NCBI GenBank assembly: GCA_043777595.1
Contig: JAYWHT010000044.1
Coordinates: forward strand, 75,012 to 139,011
Direction: 5' to 3'
Origin: JAYVJH01 sp043777595
Lineage (GTDB): Bacteria; Bacteroidota; Bacteroidia; Cytophagales; Spirosomataceae
DNA length: 64,000 bases
Shown here one piece after another: positions 1 through 8,601 of the stretch (position 1 is the stretch's first letter; the number at the start of each line of letters is the position of its first letter). The position numbers and the translations under genes were made by a program. Below the pieces are notes generated by a model. The model saw only the letters and a list, made by a program, of their open reading frames with translations. It made no database searches and was not told the origin of the DNA.

Positions 1-1
1 T

Positions 2-643
2 AAAGTTCATTCGCACCACATTCCCTGGAAACAAATATTGAGAAGCCGCAATATGTGGGCTTTGATGCTGATGTTTCATTTTTTTATGTACGGGGCGTAC
101 TTTTTTACGGCTTGGCTACCTATTTATTTGAAAGAAGGCCGAGGGTTTTCGACAACTCAAATGCAACTATTTGCTACGTTACCATTTGTATTTGGGGCAA
201 TCGGCTGTTTGGTAGGTGGTTATCTGAGCGATTGGCTTATCTCTATTTTTGGGCTAAAAATCGGGCGCAGGAGTGTTGGCATTATGGGAATGGGCGTGTC
301 GAGTATTATTATTTTGGCCGCCGCCACCACTACCGACAACCAAATGGCGGCCTATTTACTGGCAATCGGCATGGGTTTCAAAGATTTGACATTGCCCGTA
401 GCTTTTGCCGTGTGTGTTGATATTGGGCGCGATAAAGCTGGTACGGTTTCGGGCGCAATGAACATGGTGGGGCAACTCGGGGCGGTGTTTTTGAGTTTGT
501 TGTTTGGCTATATCGTACAACTAACGGGCGACTTCAACAAACCGCTGTACTTGATTGCTACTTTGCTAATGTGCGGCTGTGGGCTATGGTTTTTGATTGA
601 CCCAACCAAACCTGTTTATCAAGAAGAAGTAGGCACAATATAA
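2..643 (+). CDS. MFS transporter, C-terminal half (truncated by window edge)
   Basis: The reading frame is open to the left edge, so this is the end of a longer gene; the TTG at 38 is not a convincing start. The visible 213 residues hold about six hydrophobic helices and a cytoplasmic loop with a GYLSDW...RR pattern, the major-facilitator signature between helices 8 and 9. The sequence resembles the anion:cation symporter branch, which carries sugar acids such as hexuronates or galactonate across the inner membrane. The family is a confident call; the substrate is inference, since the N-terminal half is not visible. Confidence 0.85.
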   Translation, partial: KVHSHHIPWKQILRSRNMWALMLMFHFFMYGAYFFTAWLPIYLKEGRGFSTTQMQLFATLPFVFGAIGCLVGGYLSDWLISIFGLKIGRRSVGIMGMGVSSIIILAAATTTDNQMAAYLLAIGMGFKDLTLPVAFAVCVDIGRDKAGTVSGAMNMVGQLGAVFLSLLFGYIVQLTGDFNKPLYLIATLLMCGCGLWFLIDPTKPVYQEEVGTI

Positions 644-663
644 AAACGAGTTGCGTTTCAATT

Positions 664-1740
664 TTATGGCTTCATCACCTCCGCCAGTTTGGCTTCGAGG
701 GCGTCGCCTCTTAGGTTTTTGGCAATGACTTTGCCGTCTTTATCAAGCAAGAAAGCGGCTGGAATACCATTTACCCCATAAGTTTGTGCCACAACAGAGT
801 TCCATTTTTTGAGTTCCGACACGTGGCTCCACGTTAGGCCGTCTTTGGCAATGGCTTTGAGCCAACTTGCTTTGTTGTCGTCTAATGACACACTCAATAT
901 CGTAAAACCTCGGTCTTTGTATTTGTTATAAACCTGTACCACGTTGGGGTTTTCTTGGCGGCACGGCCCGCACCAACTTGCCCAAAAGTCTATCAAAACA
1001 TATTTGCCTTTCAGCGACGACAATTTGAGTTCTTTGCCAACTGTGTCGGGAATGGCTATTTCTGGGGCTGTATCGCCTATTTGTACGCCTCTCATACGCC
1101 TCACGTTGCCTACAAAAACCTGCCCTTGTTTCATATTGGGGCGTTCTTTTTCAAACTTACGAGCCAGTGTATCGAGGGTCTTGAAGTCGGTTTGGGGGTC
1201 TATAAAATTGGTGGCAAACAGTGCAGCCATCGATGTTCCCAAACTCGGTATGAGTGCTTTTATTTTTGTACTAAACGCCGCTCCGCTTGTTTCGTAGCCA
1301 GCCATGATTTCGGCCAATTTTTTTTGGTCTTTTTTCTTTTCGGCTTCGGCATACTCGTTTTGGCGTTTTTGGTTTTCGGCTACCATACCCTGATACAATT
1401 TCATCAGATTTTGATAATCGTCATTGGCTTTCGACCCTCTGACAGTCATGTCGGGCTGTAGTACCAAGGTCTCGCCACCTTCGGCCAAAAACATCACTCG
1501 CTGGCGTTTGGCAATATTCAACTGATAAATACTGCCCTGATCGGCTTCTTGTCGTTTGAAACTAAAACCGTTTTTAGCATCGACCAATACCGAATCAACG
1601 ACTTTGGCTGGCTGACCGGCAAGCTCTAAATAGATTTTTTCGCCAGCGGTAGCAATTTTAGTAGTACCCGAAATCGTAAATTCTTGTGCCTGAACGCAGG
1701 CAGCCGTACTGATTAGTAATGCAGTTATTATTCTTTTCAT
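664..1740 (-). CDS. TlpA-like thioredoxin-fold protein with N-terminal DUF4369-type domain
   Basis: The 358-aa protein has a signal peptide (first ~18 residues), a beta-rich N-terminal domain of the DUF4369 kind, a charged helical linker at about 120-145 and a C-terminal redoxin domain. The redox motif is WCGPC with cysteines near 257 and 260. Such proteins are periplasmic thiol-disulfide oxidoreductases in Bacteroidota. The C-terminal fold includes the expected GIPAAFLLDKDG segment with the cis-proline. The gene stands alone and no partner shows its substrate. Family call is firm; precise role unknown. Confidence 0.9.
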   Translation of the reverse strand: MKRIITALLISTAACVQAQEFTISGTTKIATAGEKIYLELAGQPAKVVDSVLVDAKNGFSFKRQEADQGSIYQLNIAKRQRVMFLAEGGETLVLQPDMTVRGSKANDDYQNLMKLYQGMVAENQKRQNEYAEAEKKKDQKKLAEIMAGYETSGAAFSTKIKALIPSLGTSMAALFATNFIDPQTDFKTLDTLARKFEKERPNMKQGQVFVGNVRRMRGVQIGDTAPEIAIPDTVGKELKLSSLKGKYVLIDFWASWCGPCRQENPNVVQVYNKYKDRGFTILSVSLDDNKASWLKAIAKDGLTWSHVSELKKWNSVVAQTYGVNGIPAAFLLDKDGKVIAKNLRGDALEAKLAEVMKP

Positions 1741-1856
1741 TTTGTTTTATTTTTACTTACAACGTAAAATTATTGTCGAACTATGAATATTCAAAGTACA
1801 AATGTTCAGTCCTGTACTGTTGCCAAATAAAATTCTAAATGCTTAACAACTTCCGC

Positions 1857-2735
1857 CTATCCACATTTTGACAATACTACGTTGTGTGGTGTGTTTTTTT
1901 CGGTTAGTAGTTTATAGTCCGATTTTGATACAAATAGGTCACCCTCAATAGTGTCCAATTTTGCAATAATTGCTTTTATTGCTTCGTCAGACTGGTCAAT
2001 TCCTATCCATTGTCTGCCATTGGCTTGTGCAGCTTTGAGCGTTGTTCCTGAACCTGCAAAACAATCTAATACAATACTGTTTTTATTTGACGACGTTTTT
2101 ACGATTAGGTCTAATAAGTCTGCATTTTTTTCGGTTGGATAAACTGGATATTGGGGGTCTTTAAACTCCCAAATATCTTGCATACGTTTACCTTCTTGTT
2201 CGTCAAAGTATATTTTTTTTCTTGGGTTTCCTTTGTCGCTCCACTCAATAAGTCCGTCATTGTCTAATTGTTCTAAAACTGAAGATTCGCTTCGCCAATG
2301 TCTACCTTTAGGGGGTAAAATACCTTTGAATGCTTGTGAGGTTTTTCCATTTTGAGTTTCCCCTGGGGCGTGTAAAGGAATGGTTGTATAGCGTCTGCCG
2401 TTTTTATCTAATTTAGGAAAAAGTTTTAATTTATCTTCTTCGGTGTAAGGTGTTTTGGGTTCATTCCAAATTAAGTTTTCAGACTTAGAATAAAACAAAA
2501 TTAAGTCTTTCATATTACCATAACCTTTGCGTGCAAAATTTTTGGGATTACATTTTACCCTTGTAATGTCGTTTCGGAAGTTTTCAATTCCAAAGACTTC
2601 ATCCATTAAAATTTTTACATAATGGCCAATTTTGTAGTCAATATGCAAGTAAATAGAGCCTTTATCTGAAAGTAACATATTTAAAAGAATCAATCGCTCT
2701 CTTATGAATTCAATAAAATCAGCCCCTTTTAGCTT
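1857..2735 (-). pseudogene. N-terminally truncated DNA methyltransferase (restriction-modification locus 1)
   Basis: The frame encodes the C-terminal part of a beta-class DNA methyltransferase (N6-adenine/N4-cytosine), with the SAM-binding FAGSGTT motif near residues 212-218 counted from the TTG at 2693. Family-like sequence runs further upstream (KGADFIEFIRERL) to about 2735, then stops abruptly after the stop codon of the neighbouring gene. An in-frame TGA lies at 2751-2753. The catalytic DPPY motif, which should lie about 70-100 residues upstream, is absent. The only start for the fragment is a TTG inside conserved sequence. It is probably inactive, or one half of a split enzyme whose other half is elsewhere. 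Confidence 0.75.
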
Positions 2736-2742
2736 AACTGTT

Positions 2743-3372
2743 CTACAAATTCACTTTCCTTTCAACAATTTTGATATAATTTGATAACGTCGTGGCATCA
2801 ACCCCTGTTCGATAATACCACAATTCTTTATAAGTCTTCCACCCAGTTCGATTTCCATCTTCATTATAAATATCAAATTCTTCTTTCATTAGTAAAACAT
2901 TTCTTTTCCCATCGTTATTAAGCTCCATCTTTACTTCAAATATTAGGTGGGTGTAATTTTCAACTAATATTTTTATCAAGTCTGCGAAGCGTTGAGACAA
3001 AGGAATTGAATTTTTTATAGAGGGAGTGGCTATTTTTACACTAATTTTACTGCGGTCAATAAATTGGGAATTGGACTCATCTAATTTTCCTCCAATAAGG
3101 GTGAATAATAAGCACGCCTTATAAAACTCAATAACATAAAATTCTGTGGAATTTATTCGTTTTAAAACTTGTTTGCAAATCTTTTCTATTGTTAAAGTAT
3201 CGGTGTTTTCAAATGAAAAGATTGCTAATTTATTTTTCTGAGAATCTTTATCATTGTTTTGATATTGATATGCTTTTTTTGCACGCTCGATGGTACCAAT
3301 TCCTATTTTACAGACATCTTTTATTTTATGTTCGTGAACATATAAAATTTGTTTCTCATTGTGTGTATTCAT
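2743..3372 (-). CDS. Uncharacterised protein, possible GIY-YIG (T5orf172-like) nuclease fold
   Basis: 209 aa. The N-terminus (ILYVHEHKIKDVCKIGIGT, then a glutamate-containing helix and an STEFYVIEF segment near 72) follows the layout of T5orf172/GIY-YIG proteins: Y..., KIGI..., E...H/K...EFY. The typical arginine is not obvious. The C-terminal half is unrecognised. It lies 9 bp downstream of the restriction endonuclease gene and ends just where the truncated methyltransferase begins, so it occupies the place of the missing methyltransferase N-terminus. Function unknown; the fold assignment is tentative. Confidence 0.45.
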   Translation of the reverse strand: MNTHNEKQILYVHEHKIKDVCKIGIGTIERAKKAYQYQNNDKDSQKNKLAIFSFENTDTLTIEKICKQVLKRINSTEFYVIEFYKACLLFTLIGGKLDESNSQFIDRSKISVKIATPSIKNSIPLSQRFADLIKILVENYTHLIFEVKMELNNDGKRNVLLMKEEFDIYNEDGNRTGWKTYKELWYYRTGVDATTLSNYIKIVERKVNL

Positions 3373-3381
3373 TTTATCAGG

Positions 3382-4164
3382 TTATAATTGATATAAAAAC
3401 TCCCTCAAAACTAATACACTTATAACGTTAAAATCTTTATATAACTCAGAATAATCTTCGTACATTCTACCATAACTTGATGAACATAAATAACCATCAA
3501 GTATTAAGACTTTTTCAACTTCTACACCCTTGGTTTCAACTGCACTAATCGCATCATTAAATTGAGCGTTTTGGTGTACCCCAATATCTGTAATAAACTT
3601 GGCTTCACCCAACACATATTTACCGTTGAAGCGTGCGATGAAATCCAGCCCTCTTTCTTTGTTATATCCAAAATGAACATTTGCAAATTCTAACAAAACA
3701 GCATCGTTTCCACCCAAAATGGCATTGTCGCTATTGCTCAGAAAAGTTTCAAGATTTACGGGCTTAATTCCAAGCGATTTGTTTTGTAACCAACGGCTAA
3801 ACATCGGCCCCATTTGGGTATTAGTCTCTTTGGGTTCTATACATTTTTCATATAATTTGTCTAAACCCATTTGATACATTGTACCAGCCAATCTGTTTAT
3901 AGTCTGAGGGTTGCGCACCAAACTTGTACTATCTTTTCTCAAAAACGACACATAACTGTTTTTGATAGGAAATTTTTGAAGTTTAAGAAGCCCTGTAATC
4001 AATTCTAAATTATCTTGATTGGCAAAAGCCGTCTCAATTTTTTGCCATTGATTTTGGTCAATATCTCGCATTCCTTCTGGAATTGTTGGATAGACTTGGA
4101 AAAGGTCATCTAAATATGATCTTTGGTTTGCGTATTCTATGCTTAGTTCTGTCCAATAGTTCAT
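3382..4164 (-). CDS. Type II restriction endonuclease, PD-(D/E)XK (possibly Tsp45I-like)
   Basis: 260 aa. A nuclease core is visible at D174 (GLDFIARFNG) followed by GEAK at 186-189, the D...ExK pattern of Mg-dependent restriction enzymes. The downstream HQNAQFNDA segment is typical of the same fold. Overall it resembles the Tsp45I family, but the recognition site cannot be read from sequence. It is first of a three-gene leftward unit with the GIY-YIG-like gene and the methyltransferase fragment. It is AT-rich compared with neighbouring genes, which suggests transfer. It looks intact although its methyltransferase partner is truncated, so protection must come from elsewhere or the enzyme is inactive. 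Confidence 0.7.
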   Translation of the reverse strand: MNYWTELSIEYANQRSYLDDLFQVYPTIPEGMRDIDQNQWQKIETAFANQDNLELITGLLKLQKFPIKNSYVSFLRKDSTSLVRNPQTINRLAGTMYQMGLDKLYEKCIEPKETNTQMGPMFSRWLQNKSLGIKPVNLETFLSNSDNAILGGNDAVLLEFANVHFGYNKERGLDFIARFNGKYVLGEAKFITDIGVHQNAQFNDAISAVETKGVEVEKVLILDGYLCSSSYGRMYEDYSELYKDFNVISVLVLREFLYQL

Positions 4165-4353
4165 GTCACAAAGATAGACAAATTGTTATAATTGTTCTAC
4201 TCTCAAGGAATTTTGTGAGATGCTTTGGCATAGTACACAACAAACGAACAGGCAGGTATTTTGTTGTAAGTAAACTTTCTATTTTAGATTTCTGGGAAGA
4301 AAACCAAATTTTAAAATCAGTTATAAAAGGTCATTATGTAGTCAGAAACTAAT

Positions 4354-5004
4354 CTATTTTTTTATCTCAAAGCCCGTAACCATGCTCTGAAAGTTGTTCC
4401 AGCCTGCTTTGATTACCTGTACGACATGAATGGTAAAAAACAAAACGTAGCCAATCGTAAGCGCAAAGTGAATGATACGAGCCGTTTCGTAGCCACCCAT
4501 CAGCCAGCATAAAGTACCAAACTGAATTGGTTTGTAAATCGCTACGCCCGTCAGCAACGAACCCAGCCCCATCACAACCACCATTGAGTAAGCTATCTGT
4601 TGGGCGGCGTTATATTTTTTGATTGGGAGAGGCGTTTTACTCAACCCAAGGTCGTGTAGTATCACTTGCTTTGCTTCTTTGAGTGCATTTTTGGTTGGAA
4701 CCAAGTACCGCCACTCGCCCGACAGCCACGTATAAAGCACATACAAAGCACCATTGACGGCAAAGAGCCACATCAAAACGAAGTGCGTAGCCATGCCATC
4801 GGCCAGCTTCGATTTGAGAGCCAATGCTTCATAAAAAGATTTTGGAAAAAACTTAAGAACTGTTACATCACCCCAACCGATTCTATACACTCCGTTGGCC
4901 CAATATATCATCAGACCGCTCCAAATCATCAAGCCCAAAATAGGAAAATTGAGCCAGTGAAACCAGCGAATTGCCAAGGGGTGTTTTTTGGTGATTTGTT
5001 TCAT
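4354..5004 (-). CDS. Cytochrome b/b6-domain membrane protein (cytochrome b561-like)
   Basis: 216 aa with four hydrophobic helices and histidines in the expected places: RWFHW near the N-terminus, ATHF before helix 2, RIIHF and TIHVVQ in the last two helices. This is the layout of di-haem cytochrome b subunits of the Ni/Fe-hydrogenase b-type/b561 superfamily. These pass electrons between quinone and a periplasmic oxidoreductase. No oxidoreductase partner gene is adjacent; the next gene downstream belongs to the restriction-modification remnant. It starts 18 bp after a perfect hairpin that follows gcvP. Confidence 0.85.
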   Translation of the reverse strand: MKQITKKHPLAIRWFHWLNFPILGLMIWSGLMIYWANGVYRIGWGDVTVLKFFPKSFYEALALKSKLADGMATHFVLMWLFAVNGALYVLYTWLSGEWRYLVPTKNALKEAKQVILHDLGLSKTPLPIKKYNAAQQIAYSMVVVMGLGSLLTGVAIYKPIQFGTLCWLMGGYETARIIHFALTIGYVLFFTIHVVQVIKAGWNNFQSMVTGFEIKK

Positions 5005-5022
5005 AGTTAAAGCCGATTAGAG

Positions 5023-5051
5023 CGAAGACTTCCCTTTGGAGGAAGTCTTCG
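5023..5051 (-). terminator. Perfect 11-bp hairpin between gcvP and cytochrome b gene
   Basis: CGAAGACTTCC (5023-5033) pairs perfectly with GGAAGTCTTCG (5041-5051) around a 7-nt loop. It sits 8 bp after the gcvP stop and 18 bp before the next start on the same strand. In the leftward direction there is no good U-run, so it may be a weak terminator or an mRNA 3'-end stabiliser rather than a strong terminator. Confidence 0.45.
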
Positions 5052-5059
5052 GTACTTTT

Positions 5060-7936
5060 TTAAACATACTCTTCGACAGGCGTACAGGCACAAATCAGAT
5101 TTCGGTCGCCGTAGGCACTATCGATGCGGCTCACTGTTGGCCAAAACTTATTAGCACGCACATAAGGAAGCGGAAAAGATGCTTTTTCTCGGCTATATGG
5201 CCTATCCCAGTTCTCGGTCAATACCACGTTTGCCGTATGCGGAGCGTGTTTGAGTACATTATTGGCTTTGTCGGCTGTGCCGTTTTCTATTTCTCTGATT
5301 TCGTTACGAATCCCTATCATGGCATCACAAAAGCGGTCGAGTTCGGTTTTAGATTCAGACTCGGTAGGCTCAATCATCAATGTACCAGCCACCGGAAACG
5401 ACAACGTTGGTGCATGAAAACAATAGTCCATCAGTCGTTTGGCTACGTCTTCGGCCTCAACTCCAACAGCCTTAAACGGACGACAGTCTATAATCATCTC
5501 GTGTGCGCTACGGCCATTTTTACCCAGATATAGTACTTCATAATGACCTTCCAGACGCTCCTTTATGTAGTTGGCGTTCAAGATAGCCATCTTGGTAGCG
5601 TTGGTTATGCCATCGCCACCCATCATGGCTATGTAAGCGTAAGAAATTGTGAGAATACTTGCCGAACCGAAAGGAGCAGCTGAAACTGCCCCAGCCCCCC
5701 CCGCCCCCAATGGGGGAGCTGAGATTGCTATATGGCCTGGCAAAAATGGTACTAACTGGCTTGCTACGCCGATAGGGCCCATGCCCGGCCCACCTCCACC
5801 GTGTGGAATACAGAACGTTTTGTGTAGGTTTAAGTGGCAAACGTCTGCACCAATGCTGGCAGGGCTTGTAAGACCCACTTGGGCATTCATGTTGGCACCG
5901 TCCATATAAACTTGCCCGCCATGCTGGTGAATGAGCGCACAAATATCAATAATTGACTCTTCAAAAACTCCGTGTGTCGAGGGGTATGTTACCATCAGGC
6001 ACGACAGATTATTGCTGTGCAGCTCGGCTTTGGCTTTGAGGTCATCGAGGTCAATGTTACCTTGGTCATCGCATTTGGTAACGACCACTTTCATACCAGC
6101 CATTACTGCCGAAGCAGGATTTGTACCATGCGCCGACGATGGAATAAGTGCTATGTTACGGTGTGAGTCGCCTCGGGCTTCGTGGTATGCTCTGATGGTC
6201 ATTAGTCCTGCATATTCGCCTTGTGCGCCTGAGTTGGGTTGTAAAGACATAGCTGCAAAGCCCGTAATTTCGCAAAGCCAATCGTTCAAGTCTTTAAATA
6301 ATTGTTGGTAGCCACGGGTTTGCCAAAGTGGTGCAAATGGGTGCATTTTGCCAAATTCTGGCCACGTAACGGGTATCATTTCGGCAGTAGCATTGAGTTT
6401 CATCGTACAACTTCCCAACGCAATCATTGAATGTACGAGCGATAAATCTTTGCTTTCTAATGATTTTAAATAGCGCAGCATTTCGTGTTCGGTATGGTAG
6501 CTATTAAAAACAGGGTGCGTAAGGTAGTCGGACGTTCTGTTTAATTTTTCTGGAAAACTAATTTCTACATCGCTCTTAATGGTCATTTCGCCCGCCAATC
6601 CTGCAAAGTCCGCAAATAGATTGACCAACTGAATCATATCGCCAAATTGCTTTGTTTCATCAAACGACACTCCTACTGTTCCCTGAGCATTATTATATCT
6701 AAAATTAAGCCCCTGCTGCTCGGCTGCTTCACGTAGTTTTTCTGGGTTTTCTATTTTAATTGTAACAGTATCAAAATAGTTTTTGGTCAAAATCTCGTAG
6801 CCTAATTCTGTCAAAACGGTAGCAAAACTTTTTGTTAGTCCGTGTGTTTTGGCAGCAATTTGTTTGAGTCCTTTTGGTCCATGATAAATTGAGTAAGCCG
6901 CCGCCATAACCGAAAGCAACACTTGTGCCGTACAGATGTTTGAGGTGGCTTTTTCACGGCGAATGTGCTGTTCACGGGTTTGTAGTGCCATTCTCAATGC
7001 CCGATTGCCCTGTGCATCGACCGAAACGCCAATGATACGGCCCGGAATCTGGCGTTTGAATGTGTCTTTGGTAGCAAAAAAAGCGGCGTGTGGGCCACCA
7101 AAGCCCATCGGCACACCAAAACGCTGCGCCGAACCTACCACAACGTCTGCCCCCATTTCACCTGGTGGTCTGAGTAGCGTAAGGCTCAATAAGTCGGCGG
7201 CCACGGCTACAAACAAGTCGAGTTCGTGGGCTGTAGCTATCAGATCGGTGTAGTCATATACTTCGCCGTTGGTGGCGGGATATTGCAAAAACACTCCATA
7301 CAAGTCCTCAGCGGTCAAATCAACCGTTTCGTGATTACCTATTTGAACTTTAATGTCCAACGGTGTAGCACGGGTAATGATGAGGTCAATCGTTTGGGGG
7401 TGGCATAGTTCCGAAACAAAAATAGTATTGGCATTTTTCTTGGCCGCAGGGCGCAAGCTATGCAACATCGTAACGGCTTCGGCGGCAGCGGTAGCTTCGT
7501 CCAAGAGTGAAGCGTTACAAATTTCCATTCCTGTCAAGTCAATAACAATGGTCTGAAAATTGAGTAGCATTTCGAGTCGCCCCTGTGCTATTTCGGCTTG
7601 GTAAGGCGTATAAGCTGTGTACCAAGACGGATTTTCGAGGATATTTCTCAAAACTACGTTGGGTACAATAGTATCGTGGTAGCCTTGACCAATAAACGAT
7701 TTGAAAACAATATTTTGTTGTGCCAACCGCTTGAAGTCAGCCAAAAACTGAGCTTCAGATTTGGCCGCTGGCAAGTTGAGCGGTTGCGCCAGTCTGATAA
7801 CGGCTGGTATTGTCTGCTCTATTAGTTCGTCAAGCGAGCTGGCTTTAACGGCTTTGAGCATGGCTGCTAGTTCGTTTTCGCTTTTGCCGTGGTGTCGGCT
7901 TTCAAATGATTCTTGTTGATGCAAGTTTACTTTCAT
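5060..7936 (-). CDS. gcvP: Glycine dehydrogenase (decarboxylating), P protein
   Basis: 958 aa, full length for the fused homodimeric P protein of the glycine cleavage system. It decarboxylates glycine and passes the aminomethyl group to lipoyl-H protein in the cytoplasm. The pyridoxal-phosphate lysine is in NLHKTF near residue 705, followed by the PHGGGGPG loop. No gcvT or gcvH is adjacent. Oddity: residues about 739-748 (PPLGAGGAG) are encoded by a G-rich repeat (5693-5718) that also occurs in intergenic DNA at 18406 and 19156. It falls in a variable loop just before the conserved AVSAAPFGSASI. Confidence 0.97.
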   Translation of the reverse strand: MKVNLHQQESFESRHHGKSENELAAMLKAVKASSLDELIEQTIPAVIRLAQPLNLPAAKSEAQFLADFKRLAQQNIVFKSFIGQGYHDTIVPNVVLRNILENPSWYTAYTPYQAEIAQGRLEMLLNFQTIVIDLTGMEICNASLLDEATAAAEAVTMLHSLRPAAKKNANTIFVSELCHPQTIDLIITRATPLDIKVQIGNHETVDLTAEDLYGVFLQYPATNGEVYDYTDLIATAHELDLFVAVAADLLSLTLLRPPGEMGADVVVGSAQRFGVPMGFGGPHAAFFATKDTFKRQIPGRIIGVSVDAQGNRALRMALQTREQHIRREKATSNICTAQVLLSVMAAAYSIYHGPKGLKQIAAKTHGLTKSFATVLTELGYEILTKNYFDTVTIKIENPEKLREAAEQQGLNFRYNNAQGTVGVSFDETKQFGDMIQLVNLFADFAGLAGEMTIKSDVEISFPEKLNRTSDYLTHPVFNSYHTEHEMLRYLKSLESKDLSLVHSMIALGSCTMKLNATAEMIPVTWPEFGKMHPFAPLWQTRGYQQLFKDLNDWLCEITGFAAMSLQPNSGAQGEYAGLMTIRAYHEARGDSHRNIALIPSSAHGTNPASAVMAGMKVVVTKCDDQGNIDLDDLKAKAELHSNNLSCLMVTYPSTHGVFEESIIDICALIHQHGGQVYMDGANMNAQVGLTSPASIGADVCHLNLHKTFCIPHGGGGPGMGPIGVASQLVPFLPGHIAISAPPLGAGGAGAVSAAPFGSASILTISYAYIAMMGGDGITNATKMAILNANYIKERLEGHYEVLYLGKNGRSAHEMIIDCRPFKAVGVEAEDVAKRLMDYCFHAPTLSFPVAGTLMIEPTESESKTELDRFCDAMIGIRNEIREIENGTADKANNVLKHAPHTANVVLTENWDRPYSREKASFPLPYVRANKFWPTVSRIDSAYGDRNLICACTPVEEYV
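5693..5718 (-). repeat. G-rich dispersed element, copy inside gcvP
   Basis: Read on the minus strand this is CTCCCCCATT, then GGGGGCGGGGGGGGCT. Two close relatives lie at 18406-18430 and 19156-19178, both intergenic. All share CTCCC(CC), a short T-rich spacer, a G-run, 3-4 bases, a second G-run and a terminal CT. The gcvP copy keeps the frame and codes for proline/glycine/alanine residues in a loop. Confidence 0.6.
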
Positions 7937-8029
7937 TTTTCTAAAAGATAGTGTTGTTTGTGCTGTCCTTTTAACTGGTTTAAGATGTTTTTTGTTTTGA
8001 GGAAGTTACCGCTCAAAGCGAAGATTTCT

Positions 8030-8329
8030 TTACCCTTCGGCATCATACACCTGTACACGCTCCCAAAGATGGGCGCAAGTGGTGATAAATTCAAGATGTA
8101 TTGGGTGGTCTTGGTAAATATCTTGGTGGGCAGCGGTGGCAAATACAAAAGTAATAGACCAGTCGTAGCTTGAGTCAATTACAGGGCGACGAGTGGCTGC
8201 TGGTGCACCGATGTAGGCCGCACTGATGTTGGGAATGGCTTTTAGAGTGTCAAGACCAGCACGCAATGCTTGGCGGTCGGCTGAACTATCAGGATTTTTG
8301 AGCCAGAAAAAAACGGTGTGTACGAGCAT
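8030..8329 (-). CDS. Dabb (stress-responsive A/B barrel) family protein
   Basis: The preferred start is the ATG at 8329, giving 99 aa beginning MLVHTVFFWLK, the usual opening of Dabb proteins; upstream codons are AT-rich and unlike the family. Dabb proteins are small dimeric alpha/beta-barrel proteins of the ferredoxin-like fold. The DTLKAIPNISAAYIGAP and SYDWSITFVFATAAHQDIY segments are family-typical. The gene lies 93 bp upstream of gcvP on the same strand and may be co-transcribed. Biochemical role unknown for most members. Confidence 0.85.
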   Translation of the reverse strand: MLVHTVFFWLKNPDSSADRQALRAGLDTLKAIPNISAAYIGAPAATRRPVIDSSYDWSITFVFATAAHQDIYQDHPIHLEFITTCAHLWERVQVYDAEG

Positions 8330-8404
8330 AAGTAGTGAATAGTGAAAAACGTGTAACGAAAAGTATGGTAATTGTTTAATGATCAAATATTTAAAATAAA
8401 TCAA

Positions 8405-8601
8405 AACCTTGTTTATTTCTGTGAAACTATTTAAAAAATGTATGATTTATTGAAACACCGACTAAAAGTCGACGCCGTTTGGCTAAACATGAAATGGGCA
8501 AATTGATTTAGGTATTTAGACAAAAATAATACGGTATTTCTATTTTTATGACCCACTGATTTGCAATATTATACTTAACTCACGACACAAGACTACTCTA
8601 T
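8405..8601. other. Intergenic region, no gene seen
   Basis: About 200 bp of AT-rich sequence between the Dabb gene and the MFS pump gene, both leftward. A short hairpin CGACT-AAA-AGTCG lies at about 8459-8471. I see no ORF or RNA gene. Confidence 0.5.

Larger units (their letters stand above)
1752..4274. repeat. 12-bp inverted repeat flanking restriction-modification locus 1
   Basis: TTTACTTACAAC at 1752-1763 matches exactly the reverse complement of GTTGTAAGTAAA at 4263-4274. The arms bracket the three AT-rich genes of the locus. The left arm is just upstream of the tlpA-like start and the right arm lies between the endonuclease start and the cytochrome b gene. This could mark insertion boundaries, but a 12-bp match in AT-rich flanks can also arise by chance. 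No transposase is present. Confidence 0.35.

Noticed and set aside
55..420. Frame of 121 codons overlapping the MFS gene
   Set aside because: Shadow of the MFS frame; no family-like sequence and codons unlike neighbours.
5036..7825. Several open frames opposite gcvP
   Set aside because: They are antisense to a well-conserved gene and show no recognisable protein features.
8030..8404. Long form of the Dabb protein starting at 8404
   Set aside because: The first 25 residues are AT-rich and unlike the family; the ATG at 8329 fits homologues.
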